In this document: positions 1 to 9,442 of the stretch, piece by piece
Position numbering within the stretch: position 1 is the stretch's first letter
How the letters are laid out: every line of letters starts with the position of its first letter
Origin: Pseudomonas putida
GTDB taxonomy: Bacteria; Pseudomonadota; Gammaproteobacteria; Pseudomonadales; Pseudomonadaceae
Direction of reading: 5' to 3'
Assembly: GCF_005080685.1 (NCBI RefSeq)
Contig: NZ_CP039371.1
Span: 3,286,001-3,350,000 of the forward strand
Length of the DNA: 64,000 bases
The notes under the pieces: generated by a model
The model's input: only the letters and a program-made list of their open reading frames with translations
Told to the model about the DNA's origin: nothing
Database searches by the model: none
Made by a program: the position numbers and the translations under genes

Positions 1-408
1 GAGCTCGAAGGGCGCTGCATCAGCTACCGCCTGGGCCTGCTCGAACGCGGCCGGGTGTACGACTACAACCTCGCCTTCGTCCCTGAGTATCGCGACCTGG
101 GTAGCGGTCGGGTGCTGCTCGAAGAGTTCATCCACTGGGGCCTGGACGAAGGCTGGAGCTGGGTCGACGCTTCACGCGTGAGCCTGTCCAACTCCAGCCA
201 TCAGCTTCATGAACGCATGACCGAATGCTGCGAACAGTGGCGCCTGAGCTGCTACAGCTGGCGCCTCGACGGCCTGCTGCTAGGCCTGGCCCTGCGTACC
301 TGGCAGAAGGTCAAGCCGCGGCTGCGCAAAGGCACGCCCGCCGAAAGCCAGGCCCCCATTCCCCAACAGGAGAGCCCGAATGCCATCCCAGGTCATAGTC
401 AACGCTGA
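1..408 (+). CDS. GNAT-type acetyltransferase, C-terminal part (5' end outside window)
   Basis: The frame is open from the first base, so only the last 135 residues are seen. They contain a stretch (YDYNLAFVPEYRDLGSGRVL, about residues 20-39) that fits the core acetyl-CoA-binding strand and helix of the CelD/BcsL-like GNAT group (Acetyltransf_6), followed by a basic C-terminal tail. Members of this group acylate amino or hydroxyl groups, often in polysaccharide or lipid pathways. The next gene, a ChbG/YdjC deacetylase, overlaps it by 29 bases, so the two are translated from one mRNA and may act on the same sugar-containing molecule. Substrate unknown. The family call rests on motif resemblance only. 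Confidence 0.6.
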   Translation, partial: ELEGRCISYRLGLLERGRVYDYNLAFVPEYRDLGSGRVLLEEFIHWGLDEGWSWVDASRVSLSNSSHQLHERMTECCEQWRLSCYSWRLDGLLLGLALRTWQKVKPRLRKGTPAESQAPIPQQESPNAIPGHSQR

Positions 409-1150
409 CGATTTCGGCCTCAGTGCCCACACCAATGCGGTGATCCTGCGTGCGTTCCAGGCCGGGCTGATCAGCTCGGCGACCATCATGGCCAACATGC
501 CGGCCTTCGCCCCGGCCTGTGTGCTGGCGCACCAGCCCGCCCTAAAGGGCCGCATTGGCCTGCATTTCAACCTGACCTATGGCCGGCCGCTGAGCCAGGC
601 GATCCTCGCCGAGCCACGTTTCTGCACGCCCCATGGCGAATTCGACCTGCTCATCAAGCGCAAGGCCCTGCGCCTGTCGCGCCGGGAACACGCAGCCGTG
701 GAGCAAGAGCTGCGCGCCCAGTGGCAACATTGCCTTGACCATGGCGTGCTGCCCAGCCACCTTGACTCGCACCAGCATGTGCACAACATCTGGCCCATTG
801 GCGAGGTGGTCGCACGCTTCGCCCGGGAGCAAGGCGTACCAGTGCGCCTGGCGCGCAACCTGGGGCATAACATCGGTCCACTCAAGCGCGTGTTCAAGAC
901 GCTGCTCAACCTGCGCCTGCGCCAGCTCAGCGGTGCCACGGCGGACTACGTCTGTACCCCGGCCGATCTCAAGGCGGGCCTGGCGCCTGCAACGGGTGTG
1001 CTCGAGGTCGTCGCCCACCCCAGCGCATTGGGCGGACGCGACTTCGGTGATGCCTACCTGGAGTCCGGAGAGTCGTTGCAGGCCTTGATCGATCAACAAC
1101 TGCGAGAGGTGCAACGGATCAGCTACGCGGCAGTGCCGGATGCTGCCTGA
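380..1150 (+). CDS. ChbG/YdjC/HpnK-family carbohydrate deacetylase
   Basis: 256 residues, the usual length for the family. It begins MPSQVIVNADDFG, with the metal-binding Asp pair at residues 10-11, and has a second metal motif HLDSHQHVH at residues 127-135. The family removes N- or O-acetyl groups from amino sugars (chitooligosaccharides in ChbG) or acts on hopanoid sugars (HpnK). No signal peptide, so cytoplasmic. ATG 380 is preceded by AGGAGA at good spacing and lies inside the end of the acetyltransferase gene, so the two genes are probably coupled. An acetyltransferase next to a deacetylase suggests work on one glycolipid or cell-surface glycan, but the substrate cannot be told from sequence. 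Confidence 0.8.
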   Translation: MPSQVIVNADDFGLSAHTNAVILRAFQAGLISSATIMANMPAFAPACVLAHQPALKGRIGLHFNLTYGRPLSQAILAEPRFCTPHGEFDLLIKRKALRLSRREHAAVEQELRAQWQHCLDHGVLPSHLDSHQHVHNIWPIGEVVARFAREQGVPVRLARNLGHNIGPLKRVFKTLLNLRLRQLSGATADYVCTPADLKAGLAPATGVLEVVAHPSALGGRDFGDAYLESGESLQALIDQQLREVQRISYAAVPDAA

Positions 1151-1230
1151 CGCGACCGGGTGACAACCCGTTACCCCCCGCGTCCATTGCATGGGGTGTT
1201 TGCTATCGGCTCTTTGAACCGGGAGCCCCC

Positions 1231-4200
1231 ATGCAAACCAGCGATAACCCCCACTATGACCTGATCCAGGCCCAGCTACCGTGCTGGGCGACTCACGCGC
1301 AACCCGGCCAATGGGCGGCCATGCGCCACACGCTGCAAACTGTGCACCAGCAGGCTGGGTTGCCGGCCGATGCCATCGCCAATGCCGCCCCGCATCTGCG
1401 CGAGGCGGTAGAACACAGCTGGGCACGGCTCAAGCACAGCCAAACCGCCCTGGCGCGTCTGCTCAAAGGTTTGCAGCAGGTCGCCGGCTTCGCAGAAACG
1501 CGCCTCGCAGGCGAACTCAAGGCCACCGGTTTCCCCCACGCGCTGGCGGATTGCGAACTGCTGCGCGTAGAGAGCACCTGGCATTGGCTGGGGCTGCGCT
1601 ACACCTACAGCCACCGGCGCAGTACATTGGTGCAGGCGGCCTTGCAGAACTTCACTGCTCAGGAAGACTTTGTCGCTCCCAGTGCCTTGGCCTTGTCCAA
1701 GGACATACAGGTCAGGACCGTGCAGGTCGAAGGTACTGTGCCCACCGGGCCGGACGGGCCATCGGCGCCGCTGCAAATGGACAGCGAGGAGTACCAGGTC
1801 ACGCCGTTGTCCATGACCCCGGCAACTTTCGCGGCCCTTTGCCGGCGCCTGGACATCGGCGCAGCCTATCAACACCACCTGGACCAGCACTTGGGTAACC
1901 ACGCCGTCGACCAGGCTATCCAGGCAGTGTTGCGCGACAGCCTGCGCCTGGCCGCAGACCTGGCCTATCTCAGGCACCGCCTCACTGGGGCCGGTCGCGA
2001 CTGTATCGCCGCGCTGCTCGAGGGGCAGCCGACCCGTTGCTGGACTGTGACGCTATTCAGTCTTCCGGTGCATGAGGTCACCCTGATAGATGCGGGCGGT
2101 GCCGGCCTGTTGCTGCACCTCCCCGGCCACCCATCGACACTGCTGCAGTGTGCAAATCTCGACGCCGTGCAGCAGCAATTGATCGACCGGCTGTTGACGC
2201 CCGAGGGGCGAGCGGCGTTTCGGGTTTATCTGCCGCGCGATCAGCAGGCGCATTTCCTCGACCTGCTGCAGCAAAACCTCAGCCTCCAGAGCGACGCTAC
2301 CGCCCACCAAACCTGGTCGCTGCAACCTGGGGCCACATTGCACCTCAAACGCAACGCCATCGACGACGACCCGTTCGTGTTCCTCCAGAAACGCCATGTG
2401 CAACGGGTCAAGGATGAAGCTCTCGAGCTTGCCGTGCCCACTGCCGCCGTGGATGCACTGGCCCGCCAACGGCGCCTCGAACAGTGGGAAAACTATGGGC
2501 TCAATGCCCTCAACCTGGCCGGATTCTTCATTCCAGTAATCGGTAGCCTGATGCTCGGGGTTGCGGCCTGTCAGCTGCTGGGCGAAGTGGTCGAAGGCGT
2601 CGAGGCCTGGAGCGACGGCGATCGCCACCTTGCGCTGCAGCATCTGGAAGCGGTCGGTCTGAATGTCGCGCTCATGGGCGGTTTACTGTTGGCAGGCCGC
2701 GTGCTGCCAACGCTGTTCAGTAGTTCGCTGATGGACAGCCTGGATGCAGTCAAAAGCACCGATGGCCAGCCCCGACTCTGGCAACCCGACCTGGTGCCTT
2801 ATCGCACCCGCGTGGCTCTGCCGGAGGACCTGGCGCCGGACGAGGTCGGCTTGTATTCACATGAGGGACGGCATTATCTGCGCCTGGACGGCCATCTGCA
2901 CGAGGTAGCCCAAACCTTCGAAGAGGGTACCTGGCGCCTGCTGCACCCCACCGATACCGAAGCGTATCAACCGCCCCTGACGCACAATGGCTCAGGTGCC
3001 TGGCATCTACCGTTCGAGCAACCGCAGGCCTGGTCCTCGCAGCGTTTGCTGCGCAGGCTGTACCCGCACCATGCAACGCTCAGTGACACTGACCTCGATA
3101 GCGCAGTAGCCATCAGCGGTACCTCCGCTCAGACGCTGCGGGAGGTATTCATTGCCGGTAAGCCGACACCCATGCTGCTCACCGACACACTAGCGAGGAT
3201 CGAGGCCATCAGGGCCGGTGCCGGGCTGCAGGCGCTGGACGCTGTTGAGCTTTCCAGTCTGGCGCCCGCCAGATCGAGCGAAGTCCCTCTGGCCCGAGCC
3301 ATGGAGGGGCTGTATTTCCCGGCGCGGGCCAATCTGGACAGCCACCGCCTCTGGCTGGCCTGCCTGCGTCGGTTGCCCGGCTGGCCCCAACGGCTGCGCC
3401 TGGAGATTCGCGATGCCAGCCCCACAGGGGCAGTGCTGGCGGCCACGGGCGACGCTCAGGCAGAAAATCCGCTGATGCTGCTCAAGACCGAACGTGGCTA
3501 CGAAGGCTATCGAGAAGAGCGCCCAGTTGTCCGTTCCCGCTACGATGACCCGGGGCGTGCGCTGCTCGACACCTTGTCGTCCCGCCAGCGCCAAGCACTG
3601 GGAACCGCAGGCTCGGACACGGAGGGCTTGCGCCGGGCCCTGCTGACCATCGCCGGGCGCGACCGCATGGAATGGCCGGCGCGATTGTGGGGCCCGCAAG
3701 CGGAACGCCCTTCATTCGGGCTGCGCGGCGGGGATCCGTGGCGGGGAGATCTGCGCACCTTCATTCGTACTCCCCAGGCTCGCCGCTATCTGCGCCTGTA
3801 CCCCAACGCTTCGGAAATGGACTACCGCAGCCAATTGCGCACCTGGCGGCAACAGGGCCTTTCGCCCAGTCTCGAACTGGACCGGCTTGAAGGACGCCTG
3901 CAGGCCCTGCGCCGTGACCTCAACACCTGGGCCAACCGAGTGCCTCGCCGTGAACGGGCCAGCGTGCGGGTGCAGGCCGCTTGGCAACGCGCCTCGCCAA
4001 TGAGGTTCAACGACACACAGACCGTGTATGACCTGGACCTGTCCGCACTGGAACTGGAAGACCAGGATCTGCAGTCACTGGCGCTACCAGAGGAGTTCAC
4101 TCACATCGGCGAGCTCAGGCTGTCCCACAATACCCGCCTCAGCCAGATACCCGCGGCATTGCTCGAACGCCTGCCAGGGCTGCGGCGAATGATACTGAGC

Positions 4201-4881
4201 CGGTGCAGTTTCCAGCATATCCCTGAAGTTGCGGAGCCGGCACGCCTGGAGTGGCTGGACCTGGACCACAATGCATTGACCTGGACGCCTCCTGCCCAGG
4301 CAACGCTCGACGCGATGAGCAACCTGGGCGTGCTTGATCTGTCCGACAATCCACTGCTCGAGGCACCCGACCTGAGCCAGCTACCCCGCCTGCGCACGGT
4401 GTACATGACGCGCTGCCAGCTACGCACGACGCCCGCCGGCTTGCCAGGTTTGCAGGCGCCGCTGCTGCTGGACTTCTCGGAAAACCCATTGCGCGAGATA
4501 GTCGATGTCTCGGCGATCCCGGTGAATGTGGCGTCGACCCTGAGCCTGGAAAGCCTCACCCTGGGGGAGCAGGCCTTGGCGCAGGCTGATCGCTATTTTC
4601 AAACCACTGGCGTCGACCTGCTGGTCCCCGATGTGGACTACGAAGACCTCTTTGCAGGTGCAGTGCCAGCCCAGATAACGCTCTGGCGGCGCCTGCCGTT
4701 GGCTTTCAGGCGTGAGCTGCGAGGTCTTCTGGCAAGCACGGACTACGTCGACAACCAATCATGGGCAAGGGAAGAGACCTGGCGCAGATTGGCGCGCATG
4801 GACCAGGACCCGCTCTACCGGACACGCGTCCTGGCCCAGGCAGCCGACCGCCTGCTCGAACTGCCATTGGAATATACCTGA
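1231..4881 (+). CDS. Large LRR protein of the DUF6543/dermonecrotic-toxin-like family, lacking the catalytic NEL segment
   Basis: 1216 residues. The N-terminal ~900 residues resemble the Pseudomonas DUF6543 effector/toxin proteins and include hydrophobic segments around residues 428-448 and 468-490. Leucine-rich repeats follow at about residues 932-1090 (for example LRLSHN, LDLDHN, LDLSDN). The last ~110 residues (RRLPLAFRRELRGLL to MDQDPLYRTRVL) match the start of the NEL-type E3 ubiquitin-ligase domain that usually follows such repeats. The protein ends about where the catalytic Cys motif (CxD) and the rest of that domain should begin. A convergent HU gene starts 9 bases after the stop, so no domain remnant lies downstream. 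No Sec signal. It may be a truncated effector or one that acts without ligase activity. ATG 1231 follows GGGAGC. Confidence 0.7.
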   Translation: MQTSDNPHYDLIQAQLPCWATHAQPGQWAAMRHTLQTVHQQAGLPADAIANAAPHLREAVEHSWARLKHSQTALARLLKGLQQVAGFAETRLAGELKATGFPHALADCELLRVESTWHWLGLRYTYSHRRSTLVQAALQNFTAQEDFVAPSALALSKDIQVRTVQVEGTVPTGPDGPSAPLQMDSEEYQVTPLSMTPATFAALCRRLDIGAAYQHHLDQHLGNHAVDQAIQAVLRDSLRLAADLAYLRHRLTGAGRDCIAALLEGQPTRCWTVTLFSLPVHEVTLIDAGGAGLLLHLPGHPSTLLQCANLDAVQQQLIDRLLTPEGRAAFRVYLPRDQQAHFLDLLQQNLSLQSDATAHQTWSLQPGATLHLKRNAIDDDPFVFLQKRHVQRVKDEALELAVPTAAVDALARQRRLEQWENYGLNALNLAGFFIPVIGSLMLGVAACQLLGEVVEGVEAWSDGDRHLALQHLEAVGLNVALMGGLLLAGRVLPTLFSSSLMDSLDAVKSTDGQPRLWQPDLVPYRTRVALPEDLAPDEVGLYSHEGRHYLRLDGHLHEVAQTFEEGTWRLLHPTDTEAYQPPLTHNGSGAWHLPFEQPQAWSSQRLLRRLYPHHATLSDTDLDSAVAISGTSAQTLREVFIAGKPTPMLLTDTLARIEAIRAGAGLQALDAVELSSLAPARSSEVPLARAMEGLYFPARANLDSHRLWLACLRRLPGWPQRLRLEIRDASPTGAVLAATGDAQAENPLMLLKTERGYEGYREERPVVRSRYDDPGRALLDTLSSRQRQALGTAGSDTEGLRRALLTIAGRDRMEWPARLWGPQAERPSFGLRGGDPWRGDLRTFIRTPQARRYLRLYPNASEMDYRSQLRTWRQQGLSPSLELDRLEGRLQALRRDLNTWANRVPRRERASVRVQAAWQRASPMRFNDTQTVYDLDLSALELEDQDLQSLALPEEFTHIGELRLSHNTRLSQIPAALLERLPGLRRMILSRCSFQHIPEVAEPARLEWLDLDHNALTWTPPAQATLDAMSNLGVLDLSDNPLLEAPDLSQLPRLRTVYMTRCQLRTTPAGLPGLQAPLLLDFSENPLREIVDVSAIPVNVASTLSLESLTLGEQALAQADRYFQTTGVDLLVPDVDYEDLFAGAVPAQITLWRRLPLAFRRELRGLLASTDYVDNQSWAREETWRRLARMDQDPLYRTRVLAQAADRLLELPLEYT

Positions 4882-4889
4882 GGCGCCTG

Positions 4890-5165
4890 TCAGGAATTGA
4901 TCGTTACCTTCAATCCCTTGCCCGCAGTGAATTTGGCCCCCTGCACCCCCGGGATATGCACGATGTCACCGGTCCTCGGGTTGCGGCCCTTGCGCGGGGC
5001 CCGCTGTTTGGACTCGAACGTGCCAAAGTTGACCAAGGTGACCTTCTGGCCATTCACCAGCGCAGTGCTAATGCATTCGAGGAGCGTATCGAGCACCAGC
5101 CTGGCCTTTTTCTGTTCGACGTTGGCGATCTTGGCGACACTGGAGACCAACTCTTTTTTGTTCAT
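4890..5165 (-). CDS. HU/IHF-family DNA-binding protein
   Basis: 91 residues, typical HU length. It has the dimerisation helices at the N-terminus, the VTLVNFGTFE strand and the DNA-binding arm containing GRNPRTGD (about residues 59-66). It should bind and bend DNA without strong sequence preference. The sequence differs from the usual Pseudomonas HupA, HupB and HupN as I remember them, so it is probably an extra paralogue; no symbol is assigned. It converges on the LRR gene with a 9-base gap. An inverted repeat lies 32 bases upstream of the start. Confidence 0.9.
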   Translation of the reverse strand: MNKKELVSSVAKIANVEQKKARLVLDTLLECISTALVNGQKVTLVNFGTFESKQRAPRKGRNPRTGDIVHIPGVQGAKFTAGKGLKVTINS

Positions 5166-5196
5166 CTGCCTGTCCTGTTCCGTTGAGGGAAATGCC

Positions 5197-5217
5197 CGGC
5201 ATTCATCACGAATGCCG
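5197..5217. other. Inverted repeat upstream of the HU gene
   Basis: CGGCATTC-N5-GAATGCCG, a perfect 8-base stem with a 5-base loop, located 32 bases upstream of the HU start codon. No T-run follows on either strand, so it is not a standard terminator. It could be an operator or an mRNA leader hairpin. Confidence 0.4.
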
Positions 5218-5308
5218 CTGCAGCATGCATTTCAGGCGTTGGGCGCACAGACCACAACTAGTAAAAATGTCAGTAGCCAGACGGCTTGGAGACGGTTATG
5301 CAGGCTGC

Positions 5309-7549
5309 TCAGGAGCTGCCCTGATGGCCCTGCCGATGGCTACCCAACCAGGCTTGCAATGCTTCAGCCGGCATTGGCCGCCCGAGCAGGTAGCCCTGCC
5401 CCTGATCGCAGCCGGCATTGCGCAGGAAATCGTATTGCGCCTGGGTCTCGATGCCTTCGGCAGTGATGTGGTAACCCAGGGCATGGCCGAGGTCGATGAT
5501 CGCTCGGGCGATAGCCACCGCGTCATCGTCACCGGGCAAGTCCTTGATGAACGCACGGTCGATTTTCAGGTGGTCGATCGGCAAGGCCCGCAGGTAGGCG
5601 AGCGAGGAATAGCCGGTACCGAAGTCGTCGACCGCCGTCGCCACCCCCATGGCACGCAACTGCGCCAGTGCCGCGCAGGCCTGCTGCTGGCTTTCCATCA
5701 ACAGGCTCTCGGTGATCTCCACTTCCAGCAGGTTGGGGCTCAGGCCATGGCGTTCGAGGGCCACGGCCAAGCTCGAGACATAGTCGCTGCGTTCGATCTG
5801 CAAGGCCGCGACGTTGATCGCCAGCGGGCCTGGCAGGCAGTCGGCGGCCCGCCAGGCGGCAAGTTGCGCGCAGGCCAGTTCCAGGACCCGTTCGCCCAGC
5901 GGAATGATCAGCCCGGTGCGTTCGGCCAGGGGGATGAACTCGCCGGGCGAGACCAGCCCGTGGTCTGGATCGCGCCAGCGCAACAGCGCCTCGACGCCCT
6001 CCACGCGCCCGCTGAACAGGTCCACCTTGGGCTGGTACCACAGCTCGAATTCGTTGTGCTGCAACGCCCGGCGCAGGTTGCGCTCGAGCTCCAGGCGCTG
6101 CTGCAGGCGCTGAGTCATGTCCGGGTGGTACGCACGCCAGGCGTTGCGCCCGCTTTCTTTGGCCACGTACATGGCGGTGTCAGCATGACGCAGCAGGCTG
6201 CCCACGTCTTCGCCGTGCTGCGGGCACCAGGCCAAGCCCAGGCTGCCGGTCACCAGCGCGGCGTTGCCATTGAGGTCGAACGGCCGTTGCAGACAGCGCA
6301 GCAGGTGACGCACCTGGTGATTGATCTGTCCCTGGGTGCCCTGGAGCATGAACACGAACTCATCGCCACCCAGGCGGCACACGCGGTCTGAGCTATCGAG
6401 TTCCTGCAGGAAACGTGCGGTAGCCTGTTGCAAGAGCAAGTCGCCCATGGCGTGACCCAGGCTGTCGTTCACTTGCTTGAAGCCGTCGATGTCGAGCATC
6501 AGCACGGCCAGGCCATGACCATTGCCGATCGCCTGGGTCAGTTGTTGCTGGAACAGCACCCGGTTGGGCAGGCCGGTGATGGTGTCGTAGTGCGCCAGGC
6601 GTTCGAAGCGCGCCTGGGACCGGCGCAGTTCGCGGTTGCCCTGTTGCAGCTGGCGCTTCTTGCGATTGAGTTGGGCGACGAACAGGCTGAACAACCCGGT
6701 ACAAGCCAGTGCCAGCCAGAACAGCGACGAACCGAACAGGCTGAGTGCCGGCCAGCCACCACGCGGCGCCGCTACCATCTGCCAGATACCGCCGGGCACA
6801 TCGACATCGACCGAGGCATGCGGCTCTTCGAACAGGCGAGGTTCACCCCAGATCATGCCACCCTGGGCACCCTTGCCGTCGCTGCCACGTATTGCGAGCT
6901 CGAAATCGGTGTCCGGACGCAATCCGGTTTCCAGCAACAACCTGTCGATATCCGCGACGATAGACACATTTCCCCAATAGAACAGCACATTGCGCTTACC
7001 ATTGACGAACACCGGGCGCCGGTAGATCAGCCCGCGTCCGCCCTGGATGAGCGCCACGGGGCCGGCCAGCACCGCACGTTGCAGGTCGCGTGCCGATTGC
7101 AGCTTGGGAAACTGTCGCGGCATGCGCCGGTAATCGAGGCCGATCAGCCCCTCGTTGCCCGGCAGTGGATAGATGTCACGCACCACATCATCCGGAGCCA
7201 GGGCGATGGTGCGCATGTACGACACCGAATTGAGCGCGTCCTCGGCCATGCCACGAAAATGCTCGGTGCTGATCGCGCCATCGGCGGCTATCAGCTGGGC
7301 TATGCCTTCCGTTTCACCGAACGCAGCGCGCAACTGCGCCTCCAGCGCCCCACGCACAACCGCCAGGCGGGCGTTGACCTGAGCCACCTGTTCGCTGTGC
7401 TGGCGTTGCGTGTCCAGGTGACCAAGGGCCATCGACAGCCCGATACCCGCCAAGGCAAAGCCGACCGGCAACAGGCGCTGGAACAAGCGACGCAGGCAGC
7501 CGGAGTAGGCCGCCTGATCGTCGGTAGGAGGGGAATGGAAGATGCTCAT
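5309..7549 (-). CDS. Membrane CHASE-GGDEF-EAL protein (c-di-GMP cyclase/phosphodiesterase)
   Basis: 746 residues. An N-terminal membrane helix (about residues 28-44) and a second one near residues 265-285 enclose a periplasmic CHASE-type sensor domain. A GGDEF domain follows (about 315-465) with an intact RLGGDEF motif, then an EAL domain (about 485-735) with EALLRW and DDFGTGYSS. The position of the inhibitory RxxD site reads DSSD, so product inhibition of the cyclase is unlikely. With both catalytic motifs intact, either activity is possible; many such proteins act mainly as phosphodiesterases. The gene stands alone, divergent from the glyceraldehyde-3-phosphate dehydrogenase gene. ATG 7549 has AGGAG-like sequence upstream. 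Confidence 0.9.
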   Translation of the reverse strand: MSIFHSPPTDDQAAYSGCLRRLFQRLLPVGFALAGIGLSMALGHLDTQRQHSEQVAQVNARLAVVRGALEAQLRAAFGETEGIAQLIAADGAISTEHFRGMAEDALNSVSYMRTIALAPDDVVRDIYPLPGNEGLIGLDYRRMPRQFPKLQSARDLQRAVLAGPVALIQGGRGLIYRRPVFVNGKRNVLFYWGNVSIVADIDRLLLETGLRPDTDFELAIRGSDGKGAQGGMIWGEPRLFEEPHASVDVDVPGGIWQMVAAPRGGWPALSLFGSSLFWLALACTGLFSLFVAQLNRKKRQLQQGNRELRRSQARFERLAHYDTITGLPNRVLFQQQLTQAIGNGHGLAVLMLDIDGFKQVNDSLGHAMGDLLLQQATARFLQELDSSDRVCRLGGDEFVFMLQGTQGQINHQVRHLLRCLQRPFDLNGNAALVTGSLGLAWCPQHGEDVGSLLRHADTAMYVAKESGRNAWRAYHPDMTQRLQQRLELERNLRRALQHNEFELWYQPKVDLFSGRVEGVEALLRWRDPDHGLVSPGEFIPLAERTGLIIPLGERVLELACAQLAAWRAADCLPGPLAINVAALQIERSDYVSSLAVALERHGLSPNLLEVEITESLLMESQQQACAALAQLRAMGVATAVDDFGTGYSSLAYLRALPIDHLKIDRAFIKDLPGDDDAVAIARAIIDLGHALGYHITAEGIETQAQYDFLRNAGCDQGQGYLLGRPMPAEALQAWLGSHRQGHQGSS

Positions 7550-7687
7550 AGGCCTGCAGATACACGCGATTGCTCCTGTATCGGCGCAAGGCCGGCAATA
7601 TTGAGCCAGACTGGTGTTTTTCTGCGGGCAAGCGCATGCTCGAAGCTGAAACGCTTCATCTGCCCAACCCTATGAGGTGCAATCGCC

Positions 7688-9307
7688 ATGGACCCAACGC
7701 TCGATTCGCTGTTCCCCACTGCCGACGCCATTCCCGAGCCGTGGCGCCTGGATGCGCCCATGGAACAACGCGACTACCTGGTCGACGGTACCCTGCGGCG
7801 TTGGGACGGCCCGCTGGCCACGGTGCGCAGCCCGGTGTGGCTCAAGCAGGCCGACGGTGAACAACAGGTGATTCTGGGCAGTGCTCCGCTGCTGGACGCC
7901 GACACCGCGCTGACCGCCCTCGATGCTGCGGTGCAGGCCTACGACAAGGGCCGCGGTGCCTGGCCGACGATGCGCGTGGCCGAGCGTATCCAGCATGTCG
8001 AGGCATTTCTGGCGCGCATGCGTGAGCAGCGCCAGGCGGTGGTCAAGCTGCTGATGTGGGAGATCGGCAAGAACCTCAAGGACTCGGAAAAGGAGTTCGA
8101 CCGCACCTGCGACTATATCGTCGACACCATCAATGCACTCAAGGACCTCGACCGCCGCTCCAGCCGCTTCGAGCTCGAGCAGGGCACCCTCGGCCAGATT
8201 CGCCGCGCACCACTGGGCGTGGCGCTGTGCATGGGGCCGTACAACTATCCGCTGAACGAAACCTTCACCACCCTGATTCCAGCGCTGATCATGGGCAACA
8301 CCGTGGTATTCAAGCCCGCCAAGTTCGGCGTGCTGCTGATCCGCCCGCTGCTCGAGGCATTTCGCGACAGTTTCCCGCCTGGCGTGATCAACGTCATCTA
8401 TGGCCGTGGCCGGGAGACCGTCAGCGCGCTGATGGCCAGCGGCAAGGTCGACGTGTTCGCCTTCATCGGCACCCACAAGGCCGCCAGCGACCTGAAAAAG
8501 CTCCACCCGCGCCCGCACCGGCTGCGTGCCGCACTGGGCCTCGACGCCAAGAATCCTGGCATCGTGCTGCCTCAGGTCGACCTCGACAACGCGGTCGATG
8601 AAGCGGTCACCGGCGCCCTTTCGTTCAATGGCCAGCGCTGCACGGCGTTGAAGATCCTGTTCGTGCACGAGGACGTGGTCGAAGCGTTCCTCGACAAGTT
8701 CCAGCGCAAACTGGCCGCGCTCAAGCCCGGCATGCCCTGGGAGCCTGGCGTTGCGCTGACGCCGTTACCCGAGGCAGGCAAGATCGACTACCTCGACGCT
8801 CTGGTCGCCGACGCCACGGCCAAGGGCGCCCGGGTGCTCAACCCTGGCGGCGGGCAAAGCCGCGGCTCGTTCTTCTACCCCGCCCTGCTCTACCCCGTGG
8901 GCCGCGACATGCGCGTCTACCACGAAGAGCAGTTCGGCCCGCTGGTACCGGTGGTGCCGTATCGCGACCTGGAGACGGTGATCGAGTACGTGCTCGACTC
9001 CGACTACGGCCAGCAGTTGAGCCTGTTCGGCAACGATCCGGCCACCATCGGCGCGCTAGTCGACACCTTCGCCAATCAGGTCGGTCGTATCAATATCAAC
9101 GCCCAGTGCCAACGTGGGCCGGACACCTACCCGTTCAACGGGCGCAAGAACAGCGCCGAAGGCACCCTGTCGGTACATGACGCCTTGCGTGTGTTCTCCA
9201 TCCGCACGCTGGTCGCCACCCGCTTCCAGGAGGCCAACAAGGCGCTGATCAGCGAGATCATCCGCAACCGCCAGTCGAGCTTCCTGACCACTGACTACAT
9301 CTTCTAG
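7688..9307 (+). CDS. NADP-dependent glyceraldehyde-3-phosphate dehydrogenase (ALDH superfamily)
   Basis: 539 residues, an aldehyde dehydrogenase-fold protein of the non-phosphorylating GAPDH (GapN-like) subgroup, oxidising glyceraldehyde 3-phosphate to 3-phosphoglycerate with NADPH production. The nucleotide-binding region has PYNYPLNETFT and VVFKPAK; the catalytic Cys is C318 in FNGQRCTALK. It is longer than classic GapN (about 475 residues), with N- and C-terminal extensions typical of the Pseudomonas version. Cytoplasmic. Its role is probably NADPH supply at the triose-phosphate level in an Entner-Doudoroff organism. Monocistronic. The substrate is inferred from family resemblance; another aldehyde substrate cannot be excluded. 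Confidence 0.85.
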   Translation: MDPTLDSLFPTADAIPEPWRLDAPMEQRDYLVDGTLRRWDGPLATVRSPVWLKQADGEQQVILGSAPLLDADTALTALDAAVQAYDKGRGAWPTMRVAERIQHVEAFLARMREQRQAVVKLLMWEIGKNLKDSEKEFDRTCDYIVDTINALKDLDRRSSRFELEQGTLGQIRRAPLGVALCMGPYNYPLNETFTTLIPALIMGNTVVFKPAKFGVLLIRPLLEAFRDSFPPGVINVIYGRGRETVSALMASGKVDVFAFIGTHKAASDLKKLHPRPHRLRAALGLDAKNPGIVLPQVDLDNAVDEAVTGALSFNGQRCTALKILFVHEDVVEAFLDKFQRKLAALKPGMPWEPGVALTPLPEAGKIDYLDALVADATAKGARVLNPGGGQSRGSFFYPALLYPVGRDMRVYHEEQFGPLVPVVPYRDLETVIEYVLDSDYGQQLSLFGNDPATIGALVDTFANQVGRININAQCQRGPDTYPFNGRKNSAEGTLSVHDALRVFSIRTLVATRFQEANKALISEIIRNRQSSFLTTDYIF

Positions 9308-9442
9308 GATGGGCGCTTTATAGGAATTCGATCTAGCCGAGCTGTCGACTTTCCGCCTGCGCAAACGACTCTAAGTAACCGACGCCTGCTTGCCTCCATC
9401 AAGTGGGCGTCCCGTTGCAGCCACCGTAGAGGAGAGTCGAAC

